This document shows, piece after piece, positions 27,369 through 40,400 of a stretch of DNA of 64,000 nt. Source of the DNA: Baylisascaris procyonis (taxonomy: Eukaryota; Nematoda; Chromadorea; Rhabditida; Ascarididae); NCBI GenBank assembly GCA_037389465.1, contig JAZARR010000032.1, positions 2,232,001 to 2,296,000 on the forward strand, in the 5' to 3' direction. A program made the translations under genes and the position numbers. Positions within the stretch are counted from its first letter, which is position 1, and each line of letters opens with the position of its first letter. The notes under the pieces were generated by a model. The model had not been told where the DNA came from, did no database searches, and saw nothing but the letters and a program-made list of their open reading frames with translations.

Positions 27369-28197
27369 GACCTATTCATCTATGCTTTCTGAAATATCTT
27401 TTCGCTTTGCTATTTCTTTGTGCGATCGTGAGCAACACCTGGGTAAGCATTGTGTACTTCGCTGACGACGGCAAGAGGAAGCGCCAAAAGGTTGATGTAA
27501 GGGTTTCATTTGCCTCTCCAATTACCTCAAACGTGATACCGAACTACTGATGGCGAAAAAAAACGTAAAAATTGAATTTCGACGATTCATAGAAGCGTGG
27601 GATTGAACAGCGAAACAGTGATTCTGAAGCCGAACTTGAGGAAGTGCCGTCTTCTCAAGTGATTGGAGTTCGTGATGTTTAAATATGGCCACAATTTTAA
27701 TTCTAATCGGTAGGTGAAGTGCTTGACTTAACTAATCTTCATGTATTTCATCAAGTAGCTTCGTTTGATCCACTTAAAACAGCACATAAAACTTGCTAAA
27801 TGAAACATGAAAATGTTTCAACATTTTGTAGCAAGTGAAATACCTATTAAGCTTAATGATGAGATTGAGAGATGATATGAATACATATTTTGCCGGGTAC
27901 GCACCAGATGAAATCATACCTACATCATTCTGTACTACTTGGATATGGTCGTTGCAATTTGTAAACAATTTTAGTAATAGAAAATTTCGCAGGGACTCTT
28001 TTCTATAAGGCATATTCCGTTAACGGTGAATTCACTCTAATTGCCCTCAGTTGTAATATTGATGATTCTCACAAATGCGATCAAATTGTCTTTCTTTTCA
28101 GATTGGTGCTGAGAGTAGAACAGTAAGCCAGAAACAGTGCCAAGAAATGGCAAGCTCATCTGCCACTGATAACTCTTCCACTCCAGCTCTCATGTAA
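27369..28197 (+). CDS. Small signal-anchored protein paralog, probably decaying or alternatively terminated
   Basis: Paralog of the gene at 23178. The first exon runs from an acceptor-like gctttag (start 27369) to 27496 and encodes the hydrophobic LKYLFALLFLCAIVSNTW followed by DDGKRKRQKVD, then donor gtaagg. Its only nearby ATG is one base out of frame with the hydrophobic segment, so the start is lost or lies in an upstream exon. Two alternative phase-0 last exons follow: 27593-27682, acidic (GIEQRNSDSEAELEEV) and ending in TAA, and 28102-28197, the 96-base homolog of the paralog's exon 2 (SATDNSSTP, TAA). The 28.2 kb end lacks the AATAAA kept by the paralog. The KRKR and KR sites after a hydrophobic leader would fit a processed peptide precursor, but that is only a guess. 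Confidence 0.4.
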
Positions 28198-29425
28198 TTA
28201 CGCGCTTCTTGCTCGTATGCTACTGCCAGCAAGTCTAAATCGCCGTGTGTTCTTGCCGTTCGTGCTCGCCTCCTCTGTATGTTTCTTCACTCCGAGACGT
28301 TAAGTTGAATATAAATCAGTAAATAAATATTTCGCTGTTTCTTGACGTGCATTCCTCTGCAGCCAAATGTGGAATACGTTTGCACTTGGTACATTTGCAT
28401 AAAATCGAGTGTTCCTAAGCGCATAAATTTCATTTTTCTTAGATGAGTGCTTTCTACGTTAATACGCTGCATTATGTCATAAATTTATGGTGTATGAATG
28501 ATATATTTAGAACGCAATTTGAATGAAAAAAGAATGAAAAATATTGAAAAGCATTTATGCAAATTCACAATGTACAATTTACAGTTAAGAATTGCACTCA
28601 GCGCCACAAGGTAAACAGTTTTCTAGCAAGTTTACGTTTAGTGTTGTTTATTGGGGAACTATTTTGTTCGAAATAGGGAATACAATAGGTTAAATAGTAT
28701 TGAAGAGGATCGGTGATATAGGCCGAGCAGCCAATCGGGCAGTTAGACGATTGCATTCGTGTGCTAATACACGTACGCCGAGAGGTTTTCTCATAGTCGA
28801 AACCGCTTTGCATTTGCTTAATTATGAACGAAACCTGAAAACCCAGTTAGTTATTGAGAAATCATTTGAGCAAAGTGATCATCACTAATTGCGAGAGATT
28901 GGTTGACCGCCGACCGATGACGGATATGAGCCATCGGTTTGATCTGGCGCTTTCCGTTAAACTACTGGAGTGCTGCACCCGCACCTATTTACTCTAATCA
29001 GGCAGAACCTGTACGTTTGAGCGGATTCGCTTCGAGGCTCAAAGCCGCCATGAACGGTTTCGGCTGCGATTTCACTGTGATCCCTTGCGAGGCGTGATTT
29101 CGCCGACTAGAAGTTAACTGCAGCAAAACAGTATGTCGCTCTCATGCGGAGAGAGTCATTTTTTGATTGCAATGAATGATTGCAATAAAACTTTTTTTTT
29201 CGAACTGTTAGGTGCTCACGAAATCTTCAGTTTTCTTCCGCTCGTTATCAAACCTTAAGGTGCACGCTGAAAATTCCGAAACTTGCGAGAAGCAATCAAT
29301 GAATTTGATTAAATGGTTCGAGGCTTTCAATGTTTGTCTGTACTGACCATAAGTGGAACAGCGTATAAATGTTAGAAAAATTGGATGCAGATTTTGCAGT
29401 TTATGAGGATTAACAAATTCAAGAT
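28198..29425. other. No gene recognised
   Basis: Includes a comparatively G+C-rich stretch near 28880-29110 with open frames on both strands and no splice sites that I can pair. The right end is the 3' flank of the globin gene. An in-frame alternative globin end may lie near 29260-29208. Confidence 0.35.
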
Positions 29426-31026
29426 TCATACAAGAATACGCCAAGCGTTCACCGTCTCGCGACACCTCCGACCACCTTCCCATTCAACTGCCGATTGAGT
29501 CATGCATTCCGCAAAAGTCTCCCAATATTTTGGCATGAATCCTCGTCCTTGCATGCGTGCATGTCGTCTTCCGAGCTCCTTCAACAAATACTCTTAGCCC
29601 GATAAATAATACGAACCATGCATCAGACTATGCCCGTTCTACAGTGATTCTAAAATGCTATTTATTGCAGGCTAAATATTTGGCTAACGACCCTTTTCAG
29701 AAAATAGAATAACTCCAGCAGTATTTCTGCAATCCAAAAGGCTGACAAACGTATAAGATGCAGCAAGCAAACCAGGCGGAGGGTGGTTTAGGGAAACATG
29801 CTGTCTTAGCAGCGAAATACGCGATACAACGATAAAAGTAATGAGGGTTTTTATTCAAAAGTTTTCATTGGGTAGTGAGAGACCCCGGTCTGTTTGCGCT
29901 TGTTCATTAAGGTGCATTTGTAGAAAAGGAGAAGGGTATTGTTTAAAAAAAAAGAGTGTCATCAATCATATAATTTCTTCTTCGAAAGAAGCAGCTAACC
30001 TGGAAATGTTGTTCGAGCTTGTCTGTATGACTGAGATTCTTGATTATATACTCGAAACTTTTAAGAAAAACAACAGCGTGCTGTCTAAATCGTGGATCAT
30101 ATTTCAGCCGTCCTTGTGGGATCTTCTGTAGACCGAATATTGCCTTCGATTCCGGTTGAGCCAAAAGCACTTTTAGAAACATTTTTGAGCCAACATGCTC
30201 GGCTCCCGACTGAAATTACACCACAATAATTTTATTTACTGCATAAACAGTTCAAAGAAGATGTATTTATGTATAGGAATAGAGTATGAGGGTTTGAAAG
30301 GGTAATTAAAAACTTCCAAATTAAGTGAATCACGGCCGCTTCTACAACAGTAGCTCAGAAGCTTAGAGAAGACATTCAAGGCTTAGAGAATAGAGCTAGT
30401 CACACATGCCAACAACTCCGATCGCTTTCATAAATGTTGCTATTCCCAACAAATCCTACCTAAATTATCAGCAGAATATAATATTAACCAACGTAATGAA
30501 ATTACAAATATCGACAGTGATAACATTTAACAAAGGAAATAGATCAATCAAGCTCTTGAACTGAAACTAACAGGAAAGCTTTTGAAATGCGACAAAACTG
30601 AGGTCAAGAGAGCTCCTTCGTTGAATAAATTGTGAATTCTGCAAAAACGGAACGTCTAATTTGTCCAAGTATAATGTTGACGGCTTTTCGAAATACCAAG
30701 CGCAATTATCCCACTTGCGATTTTCGTTAAGATAAACAAATCCCGCAACGATGCCGAAATATATATTGATTGCTAAGCGATCTCAGCAATGCGCATACCT
30801 TCTGTGCCCTTCTCCAGCTATTTTCAATTAGAATGCGTTGACGTTTTGTGAGAGGATGCCCTGATCGTCGTGGTGCAAGCTCAATATCGAATTGACGGAT
30901 AATCGATAGTGAAGAGACTCCTCCTTCTAACTGATCAATTAGCTGATTCAATGAAGAAGATCGTTGTGATATGTTGCTTTCGATTGATGCCGATGACGAT
31001 ATTAAAACGCTTGTGCTATTCCTCAT
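29426..31026 (-). CDS. Globin-domain protein, three exons
   Basis: Heme-binding globin of the nematode glb type. Exons (minus strand): 31026-30799 (76 codons), 30209-30000 (70 codons) and 29590-29426 (54 codons plus stop), all phase 0. Residues 1-57 form a Ser-rich extension. Helix A follows (PLTKRQRILIENSWRRAQK), then helices B/C with the CD-corner Phe (ESKAIFGLQKI), an E helix with FRQHAVVFLKSFEYI, and the F helix with the proximal His in KELGRRHARM. The G region has FMPKYWETFAECM and the H start is TVNAWRILV. Intron positions in the B and G regions are typical of globins. The product as read is 200 residues but stops soon after the H helix begins. The TGA overlaps a possible donor (gtatga), so an unplaced last exon may exist; NERKKTEDF at about 29240-29210 is a candidate. 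The last acceptor, ctaagag, is weak. Confidence 0.87.
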
Positions 31027-34000
31027 TGTCCCACTTTCTCTTCAAAAGCACAATCCATTTAGGTGGATTATAGAGGCACTTGTGAGTCGTAAGCAACAGC
31101 ACATTTCAAGCATAAAATTTCTATGATAGGTGACGATATACCTGCAAATATTATGTCATATTCATGCCATTTTGATGTATACCTTTATTCAACGATACTA
31201 TATTCTAAACTATATTTCCTATTTGTTTGAATTTGTTGCACGTGAGAGAATTTTGGCTAAGAATGTCATTGTTAACGATAGCTCAAAGCGTAGAGAATAA
31301 AATAAAGGATATTTATGCGTGAAGTACGAGATATAGCAGCAAAAATGGACAAGGAAAGTATGGCGCACAAGAAGAAAAATATAAAAACATAGTCCAAAGT
31401 AAAACACAGTGTGAAAATATCAAATATATTCAGATTGGTTAACGCATAAAAATTGTAGAAAGAGCGACGAAATGGACATTTTCTTTTGATGACGAATAGC
31501 TATTTGCCGAAATTTTAGCAATTTATACGGATAGCAATTTGCCGTTAATTTATTTCGGCTGGCCAGCATTCTCTCTTTCACTTGAAAATTTATATACGCA
31601 TATACATGACAAGTTATTTCACGGCAATCATCTTCACGCTCTATTTCATAACAGCAAATAGCAAAAGATTTTTCGAGAAAATATCCCACTAACGAGAAAA
31701 AAAAGCTCGTTAGAAAATATTTGACTGGAGAGATTTTAAAAAATTGAAAATAAAAAATCTGAATGGCTCGGATTAAGCAAAATTCTGAGACTGACCTAGT
31801 GGAGAACATGAGACCATTTGTATTCTTCTTCGATAATAATTTGTTGCTCTTTTCTGAAAATATACTTCCAGCAAAGAAATGATGCAAAATAGTCGTTTAC
31901 TTCCTACAGTTTCTTACATCTAATATATGAAGTTCCCTCAAGGAAAGTTTAAAATAAAAGAACCGCGACTATTCATTTTGATTGGCCCCACCTATAAACT
32001 CAATTCAGCTCGAAAGATTCCTTGAATGGAAGCTTATTATTATCCCTTTTAACTTTTATTATTCACAATGTGGCTTGCGGAAACAAAGCGTGGGTTATTG
32101 CATCCATTGCTATCACCAATTGCCACGAGATCACTGAAATTGAGAGCTTCCTGATCGCAGTTATCAGATTTTAAAGGCCAAGGTTCCAAGCACGCAAAGG
32201 CTTATCCTTCAGGCTCATTTTCCATCAAAGTGATTTGAAATAATCCAGAGGATAACATGACGGAGAAAAATGCCAAGGTTTTGACATCATCCCTGTGCTT
32301 TTGCCGCTGATAATGCGAAATATTATTTACTTCAAAGCCAACGAATAACTTTATGAAATCAAAAATCAATGCCATCGAAGAGCACCTCATCAAAAGATAC
32401 CTCTATTCGGTGGAGAGATGCGATACCTCCTCTCAGCGAGTGGCAATTGTGGGGAACTGTGCAGAATACCCATTTTTTTCCAAAAATTTCACCAAAATTC
32501 GCTCATCTGAAATGAAGACATAATACTTGAACGAGTGAATTCTTGAGACGATAGTGAAGGATCTGAACGACAATGAACGGTCACTCTGCAAGAATTCAAA
32601 GATGTGCCCATCAAAAAAAAAAAAACTCCTTTTCAAACGTTTTCACCACGCACAATTAAACGTCACATTGAGCACTGCAATGGCTCAATAGTTAACTCCC
32701 TTCTGAAATCAAAGTGGCACATAAAACAGAACCACAAGGGATAGATATCTGGAGGAACGAAAACACTGATATTTACAATTTAACCAAATCATTTGACGAA
32801 GCGTAGAACAGGCAAAACTTTTCTTTGCAGGAACTTATGTACGGTATTTCACTGATGGTTTCTTGATTTGTTTGCTGAAAAACGATAGAAATGGACAAAA
32901 GCTCGATGGAAAAGCGCATTTCAGACGAATCGAAATGCTCTGATGGCCTGCCTGTTTTTCACTTTCCTTCATTTCTCACCTCTTCGGCCTCCTCTTCATA
33001 TTGAGTAAAGCCGATTCTATTTCCTCCAGCTTCGGTTTTCACTTTTACGGCTAACGGCCAGATTTTCATCTGGCCATTTGCCATACTTCGGCTTACATGT
33101 TCCCTTTTGTACGCCTATACATACTCCTGAAATGCTTTTTTTTCCACCCTCTTCTGAGTTCAACACTTTCGATGCGGTGAACAAACTTAAGCAATTTTAA
33201 CAAGTTCCCATCATTCGCAACATCCTTAAGAGCGATAGCTGTCGATCAGTTCTTTTGCTTGCCGGTAGATTTCTCAAGAGAAGGTTGACCTGAGCAACGT
33301 TTGCTTGATTCGATTTCATAATTGATCAATGACTAGCCAAATTCGATCAAAAACGTTCGTTGGCTGCTCGAAATGGGAACACATTCTGTGACAACAAAGC
33401 CAGTTTCTTCAGAGTTTATTAAAATTGTGAACAAAGAGCAGAATCTGTGCCATTCCACTGACCCGATTGAAATAGCCTTGTTTGTCTTTTATAGCCATGA
33501 TTTTCGCTCAAGCATTATTTCTGAGGTCGCCATTGCAGTTTGCTTTAATGTTGTTGCTCTTATTCTCTTTCCGTTCTCAGCAAACCGATAATTTCAGGTT
33601 TAGCGCTAAGCCATAGCTTGGCTTTCTACCGACTTTAAAATAATCCCAGCTTTTGAATTTCCAAATTTTCGTCGGGAACGCGAAAGTTCTAAACAGCGAA
33701 GTTGTCGTTTGGACCAAGCATGATAGCTCTCATCATAATACCGTATCTTTTCAGCAATTCAAAGCTTTTAACAGCATTCGGCTCGCTTCTAAATAATTTG
33801 TTCGTGGATGTTGAATAAATTCAAATTCACCGAAGCTCAAAAACCTAATATGTTCGACCATTTCTCAGTGCTCGATCGACTGCTTAAAATGAGCGATTAC
33901 TCAAGCGAACAATAATGCTTACGCAATAAAGGTGGAAATGTTATGAACGCAAGGACAAACCAGCTACGAACCAGATTACCTTCAAATGTCAACAACACGT

Positions 34001-35163
34001 AAACAATCATAAACAAGGTTACTAGTGGGAGCAATTGGAATAAAGTTGCGTTTAGCGAATCAATTCAGGATGCGCATCAAATGAAATAGAACTTAATCGT
34101 TTTAGATTCACATTTACTGGGGGCGAATAATTGAATAAGCGAAGAGATCGTCAATTTCATGCGCGTAAATACTTGCAAATATATGATGCATCCATAATGC
34201 GTACTATGACCGGAATCCATAATAGCTTGCAAAATGAGCTATAATATTATTAGAAATCAAAAGTGTGAATTATTGATAGTTGTTTGAAGTGATGGAAATG
34301 CGTTCTTCTACAGTAAGATAACCGATGATTATACGAACGCTATTAGTGAAGAAAATATATTTTTCATATAGGTGGCGATAAATCTTGCTTGTTATCTAAT
34401 TGTTTGATTCTTGTTAATTGCAAGCCGGAAGAATTAAATCCAGGAAGCGCTCGTTCTGTCGATAATTTCTTTCGCTTACTGAAGCGGGCCTATGGTAAAC
34501 AAATGTTTCACTAGCTCATAGAAATTAGTAGCAATAGGTTGAAGTTCCGTCGATTTTAAAATCCCATAAGGATAACTCTTAGAGTCACATTCAATGAACA
34601 ATTCGTAATACGCATTTGTGATTTGTAATTTGATAAAATATACTTTTAGAAATATCACATTTCTGCTCATTACATCAACATTAACCATTTAGAGGCGAGT
34701 ATCGTTAATATATGCTAGTTTTATATGAAAAGAAATTAAAGGCGTCAACGTCATTTTGTTCATTGGGTTCATTAGTACTCGTACAGAAGAATGTTGAATG
34801 CAAGCGCCGAGTTCAGATGAGCATGACGATAATGAGCGAAGTTTTTTTCTATATGGTTGGCAATCGATGGCGTGGTTTTTAGGAAACCGGAAAGAATTGT
34901 ATATATCATCTCCATTTGGATTTTATTTCTTTGTTATCCAAAAGCATTTTGAAATAACTGTAGTAGATATAAATACGTTTTTGGATGCATTTTGAAAAAT
35001 TTCTGCCCTTTGGCTCACTAGTTTTTGTTGGGCGGTTTTCAAACATAGACACCAGATATCTTGATGAGAACGCCAGGCAAAACCTGCACAAAGTATGCAC
35101 TCCAATATATTTGAATAAATCAGTGATAACAGACTTGGAGTATGAACGCATTTTAACTTCGTG

Positions 35164-35165
<2 letters not shown>

Positions 35166-35235
<70 letters not shown>
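35166..35235. repeat. (TA)n microsatellite
   Basis: About 35 uninterrupted TA units; third TA tract in the window. Confidence 0.95.
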
Positions 35236-35238
<3 letters not shown>

Positions 35239-35409
35239 CAACAATTTAATGGACTTAAGCAGAATGAACTTCCCTTGGACAAAAATCTTATTGTTGGTTC
35301 GACAGCGGTAAAATAATATCCAGAAATGAATTAATAATAATCAGCGAATAGTTTAAAAAAATCAAGCTCAATTACTTCTATCGTTTAATTTCGTAGTAAG
35401 TCGATCGTG

Positions 35410-35427
35410 CAATTCGCATTCGAATTG
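35410..35427. repeat. Near-perfect 18-bp palindrome
   Basis: CAATTCGCATTCGAATTG: a palindrome with one mismatched pair, nearly the same as the perfect one at 39039-39056. Confidence 0.6.
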
Positions 35428-36589
35428 AGCATAGCCGCTCTTCTAATTCACGGTCGTTTAATGTTATTTCCTAATCTCTTTAACTGATCATTGTACATTC
35501 AATTGAACTAAACTCTTAGCGAGTTTATTTATATTCTGTTCATGTGCTTTTGCTGCGATAACTATATTCATCCTTGCAGATCCGTATATTAGTCTCGAAA
35601 ATTTGAAGTGATAATTAAGGATAATCCAAATGTTTAGCAACTCCTGCGAAATATCTGATAATAGATAGAAAAAATTCCAATATTCATGAGGAGATTGGGC
35701 AACTGTAATCCCTCGTAGAACTCGTTTTTTTCGGGAAAAAAAATTGTCAGCGCTATTGAAATGCCAACGAATTCGGTTCAACCGACCGGTCATAGAGAAA
35801 TTGAGAACGGTTTAATTAAATAAACTAATGAAATGAATTCTGCACATCGCTTCTTCAAGCAATTATTTTCATTTGTACCAAAGAAATTGCAAAATATTTG
35901 AATAGGAATTAGCAAAACAACTTTGTTAACATATCCATTTTAGAGCATTTAAAGCATGACAAGCATCATAACGGGGTCGGAAAGCAGCAAATGCAAAAGC
36001 AGCCAAGGGCGGGCTAATTATGTGCTGCTTGGTATTCAACACGTTAAACGCCGCCGCCTCGCAGTATATTTACACAATTACCTGCCTGATAGGCGGGCAT
36101 TTGCAGCTGCAAGCAATTCCGACTTAACAAAACCGCTTCTTAAACTTGTCAAACCTATTGCAACCTTACTAAACCAGTCACTTATCCCAACTGTGCAAAA
36201 ATAGCAACACATCGGCCATGCTTATGAAAAACAGCTGACTGCACGACCATCGAGCGAGTAAAAAAAATCGTTTTTTTTTCAACAATTCTGATTGGCGCTG
36301 AAAGAAGATAAGTTTGCAGAATCTTCGTTACTTTTGAATGTTCCCTTAAAAAATTGGAAAATGTTGAATCCCAACCCCTCTCCCCATTCCTCATTAAAAA
36401 ATCGGTTGTAAGCCAATGGAAGAGAAAAATTAAACTGCACATTTTAACGCACCTTTCCGTTCAGTTAACTCATGCTGAATATGATAAATCGGAGAAAGTA
36501 TAGCGTAGAGAGAAAGCATAGCCCTCTGTCGCAAATGCAACTCACAGTCTTGGTCTTTACATGAGTTTAAGCAGCCGGAAGGACAACCA

Positions 36590-36765
36590 AATACGAACGC
36601 TGACATATATGAATATACTCACACGTACTCACGCAAACACACACGCCTAATCACAGACATTTATACAAACACGCACGCATATTCACGTACATAGAGGTAC
36701 ACACGGACACATCTCGCGCACGCAGACTACTGCAGACACGTACGCAGACACAAATATGTGTGTAT
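36590..36765. repeat. Degenerate CA-rich tract
   Basis: Imperfect ACAC/ACGCAC repeats with interruptions, about 170 bases, distinct from the pure microsatellites. Confidence 0.6.
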
Positions 36766-37319
36766 GCACAGATGATATGCCAATATGCGTTTTCGCATAT
36801 ATTATCATTAAAAAAACCGCTTCCAGAAAATATGACGCTATAAATTTGCTCCTATTCGCTCGCAGTAGCAATATGAGGCACATGTGTGTTATGCCCGAAT
36901 ATCATTCAAGAGGAGTTAGTCTTGGTGATAGGCTAGAGGGAGAGGAGAGGGAGCTCTGTAGCGGTTCCTTCTTCTCTTTCACAGGTGGCGAGGGGAGGGG
37001 TAGAAGACGTCGTAACAAATCATCTTCTAGCCTCAAATAAATGCTCCATTCGTCAAAAATCTTTCGTGGCCTTGAAGAGGATTGGGGGTTATTAGGGAAA
37101 GATTGCCTTGACTTAAATGATTTCGCACATTTTTTAGCTAAATTCACACCTATATTCTTGTGACCACAACACTAATTCGAAATCTTGGTGCAAATAAAAC
37201 TTTATGATTTTTTGCCAATTTTTGTATCGTGTAATATGGACGATAACAAACATGTGCGCATGCAGTTACACGTGTACACCGATAGTTTATGCTTTTATGA
37301 TGCTCAATCACCCTTATAG

Positions 37320-37410
37320 ATCCGATGGTCGCAGGAACACCCGAACGCTCAGATGATGTTATCCCTATGGCAAAATATGTAATGGACCGCAAGAGAAGCG
37401 TTTCTCCAGG
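37320..37410 (+). other. Candidate internal exon
   Basis: Bounded by acceptor cacccttatag and donor gtaacg after CCAGG. The only fully open plus frame reads PMVAGTPERSDDVIPMAKYV, then MDRKRSVSP. The minus strand is also open (37440-37150). No partner exons or family recognised. Confidence 0.22.
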
Positions 37411-40400
37411 GTAACGGCACTTGGTTGCCGGTGCAAACAAGAAAAAGATCGAAGTGTTTTATCACGAGTACATTTCGCGAGAAGGGAAATGGTCTGATTC
37501 GATAAGAGCCTAAGCTGTAATGAAGTTACTCTTAAAAAGGAAATTGAAGAAAGTAGAACCCCTTCTTGCCGTGGTGCGCTACTATGGGGAATTCACCGCA
37601 AATTTGTCGAATATCTGCAGAACTCTGAAGTGATAATGCAAGAAAAGGAATAATGAAAAAAGGCATCATAATGCTAGATGAAACGAAGATAAATCTAAAG
37701 AAAGCGTTTATGTTGATGTTTTTGTGAGTGACGCTCATGCACTGAATCATTTCAATGTAGTACAGTGGCAAATGCTTTTCTCCGATTCTCTGTTTGCGTA
37801 TCACGTAGCCTCATTCCATATTTCATTCCATTCTACCTGATTCTCTCATGGCTTCCATGGTGGTGTTTTGATTTTGATTCAGTCTATGCATGGGTTGGTT
37901 GATGTATTTGTGCCTTGCTTGTCAAACATTAGTAGTTGATATCGAGATCGGTGTAGCGGTAGCGATGGCAAAAATGCCCTAGAGCTGGGCTTTGTACTTG
38001 TGCAGCCTACGTTATTAGACCGATGAATAAGACGCGAACGCTGACGTGTTATCCATACTTTCAACGGGAAAAGAGAGGTCATTTATTCATAGGCATTTGG
38101 AACATGTAGAATGCAACCATAAACGCACACTCGAAGAGTGTGGCCTTGGAGGCAAAGACGCAGAAGAAGAAATCGAAAAATCAAGCATTTGATCGAAGAT
38201 TTGCACATTTATCCAGAACGATTAACTTGGCTAATTTCCACGAGACTGGAAGCAAATAATTGTGACAACTTACAACTCCAAAGAGGAGCCATCCTTTCAT
38301 GAGGAGTGTACATCACATAAGCTCGGAAATGGTGAGGCAGGCAATCTTGCATGCGTGAGTTTTAGTAACGGTCGTTATGAAAAATAACTGACGATTTATT
38401 TCGCATATATAAAGAAGACCTCATGCAGCGACCTATCGAAAAAAATACATCATCAGCAATTAAAATCTACTAGTGCGGAACTTTGAAGTCTTAAAAACGT
38501 TGAAAAACAAACTGTTTAATTGAGCTACTTCAATGACAAAAAACAAAAAAAAAAACAAACGATCAAACATGCATAATGTGCTGCTCAGTGAAAAATCGCC
38601 ACAAGGGAGTCCCCTAAGTTGTATTTCTCTCTTTTCTCGCACTTTGATTCTATATAAAAACCGACAACGATAAGATAGAAAAACGATCGCAAAAGTCATA
38701 AAAAATAGCAAAAGAATTTTTGAATGGGAAGCAAGTGAGCATCTCTTTCCAAAGAAGATTTAGCTGCATCGCTGGCAAATGAGATTTCCAACGGAACTTT
38801 TTGGAATATATATGATAGATGAAATTCTCACCATCTGCAAGCATTGTCGCAAAAAATCGGTCAATAGTCAAAAGTTTCATATTCATTATTGATGATATGA
38901 TCTATATGATCAAAAAAAAAAAATTATAAAGGTGATTATTGAATGCTTAGTTGTATTAAAAATGAGCGCAATCGTCGCCATCGCTAACCATTGTTAGCAA
39001 AAAGCAAAACGAAATTTTCGCCAAAAAAACCAATAACGCAATTCGCATGCGAATTGAGGAAATTTCGCAGCATTTAAAACAATTAGTGAAATGGGCGAAT
39101 GTGAACGAAATGTCGGAGAAAGAATTCAAGCTAATATTACGTCTATTGCGTGAGTATTGAAGTAGCGATTACATGAACAATTTGCTAATCTATTTAACCA
39201 ATCGAAGTCGGCAACGAATCTACACTTCTCAGAGTGCGGAAACAAAAGCGATTGCAGAAAACATTTAAGTACTGAGCCCTAGTACATCTCATTAACGTTT
39301 CCATATGCAACTATATACGCATGTCAGTCATAAATACATGTCCTGCGTATGACATCCCACATGCATTGAATGAAAGTTCATTAAGTTCTTATAACGCTTC
39401 TTTGTCGAGCAACGGCATGCTTTTGGATTTAATGAATATCTTCAAATTCAGCTTCAACTTTATAAGTGTCTTCTTAGAGGAGGAAGAGCAAAGTAAGATT
39501 CGAGGTTTTGCGATCTTATATGGTCAAGATGAAAGCAAAAGTTGGTAACAGCGTGAGTGATTGAATTTTGATTAAATGATCAAGGAAAGTATTACAACGT
39601 CTCGTTGAGGTAATCGAATCAAACGCATAAGTGCGTCAGGGATCATTGCCGTGACGTGCACTATTCCCTTCCCCATATCGGTGACGTCAAGTTGCAAGCG
39701 AGCAACAAATTCAACCGTAATATAGACCTTAACGCAGCTGAAAGGGAACCATTAGTATCAGCTCACCACACTAATCCACCTCAGCTGTAAAAAAACAAGG
39801 AACACAGTTGGCCGTTACAGAGCTACGAGTAGTCTGAGCTGAAGTCCAGAAGGGAAGATCCCTGCGAGTACCTTCAGCAAGTACAACTGTTGAAGAGGGG
39901 CCCGAAATGTCAAAAACTTGTTCTACATCCACTCAGTGTTCACCGCATGTAGGATGTGCCTGTAGAATATGTGCCTGGGGATTAGAAATGCTTTATCCGC
40001 CATCAATATTCTATCATACTGCTTTTGTGATCCGAAGAAAAAGAACGGCATTGAGGAGAGCGGATATAAAACAATAATCGAATCTTACAATGCTGCGAGT
40101 ACGCCACAAACGCTTGTACCTACAAATGCGAATAAGCTCAGCTCAGCGAAAAAGAAACTACTCGTAATTTCCAGTAGTAAGTCTTTTTTTTTACAAGAAC
40201 AGTGATTGGATAAATGCCGGTTAATTGATGCAGAAAATATTTATAAGTGTGGTATGCTCGTGATGCAATTAGTGAGAAAAAGGCAATTATAGTGGCATCG
40301 GAGCTACAACCGTCTTGCAAAATTGGTCCTTTTTGGCATCATGAATTTTGATTACAAAAATGCATCTGTAGGTCATATGAATTCCGATTAGAGAATAGCA

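Larger units (their letters stand above)
31027..37319. other. Gene-poor region
   Basis: No exon that I can support. It holds a TA microsatellite at 35166-35235 and a near-palindrome at 35410-35427. The longest open frame (31887-31420, minus, 155 codons) is Phe/Lys-rich and lacks splice support. A minus frame at 35793-35488 (101 codons) is similar. Confidence 0.35.

Noticed and set aside
31420..31887. 155-codon minus-strand frame upstream of the globin
   Set aside because: Longest non-repeat frame nearby, but Phe/Lys/Ser-rich and without motifs or splice sites. About one such frame is not surprising in 64 kb of this base composition.
34906..35311. Open frames of about 110 codons on both strands
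   Set aside because: They run through the TA microsatellite as Ile-Tyr repeats; the flanks carry no splice support.
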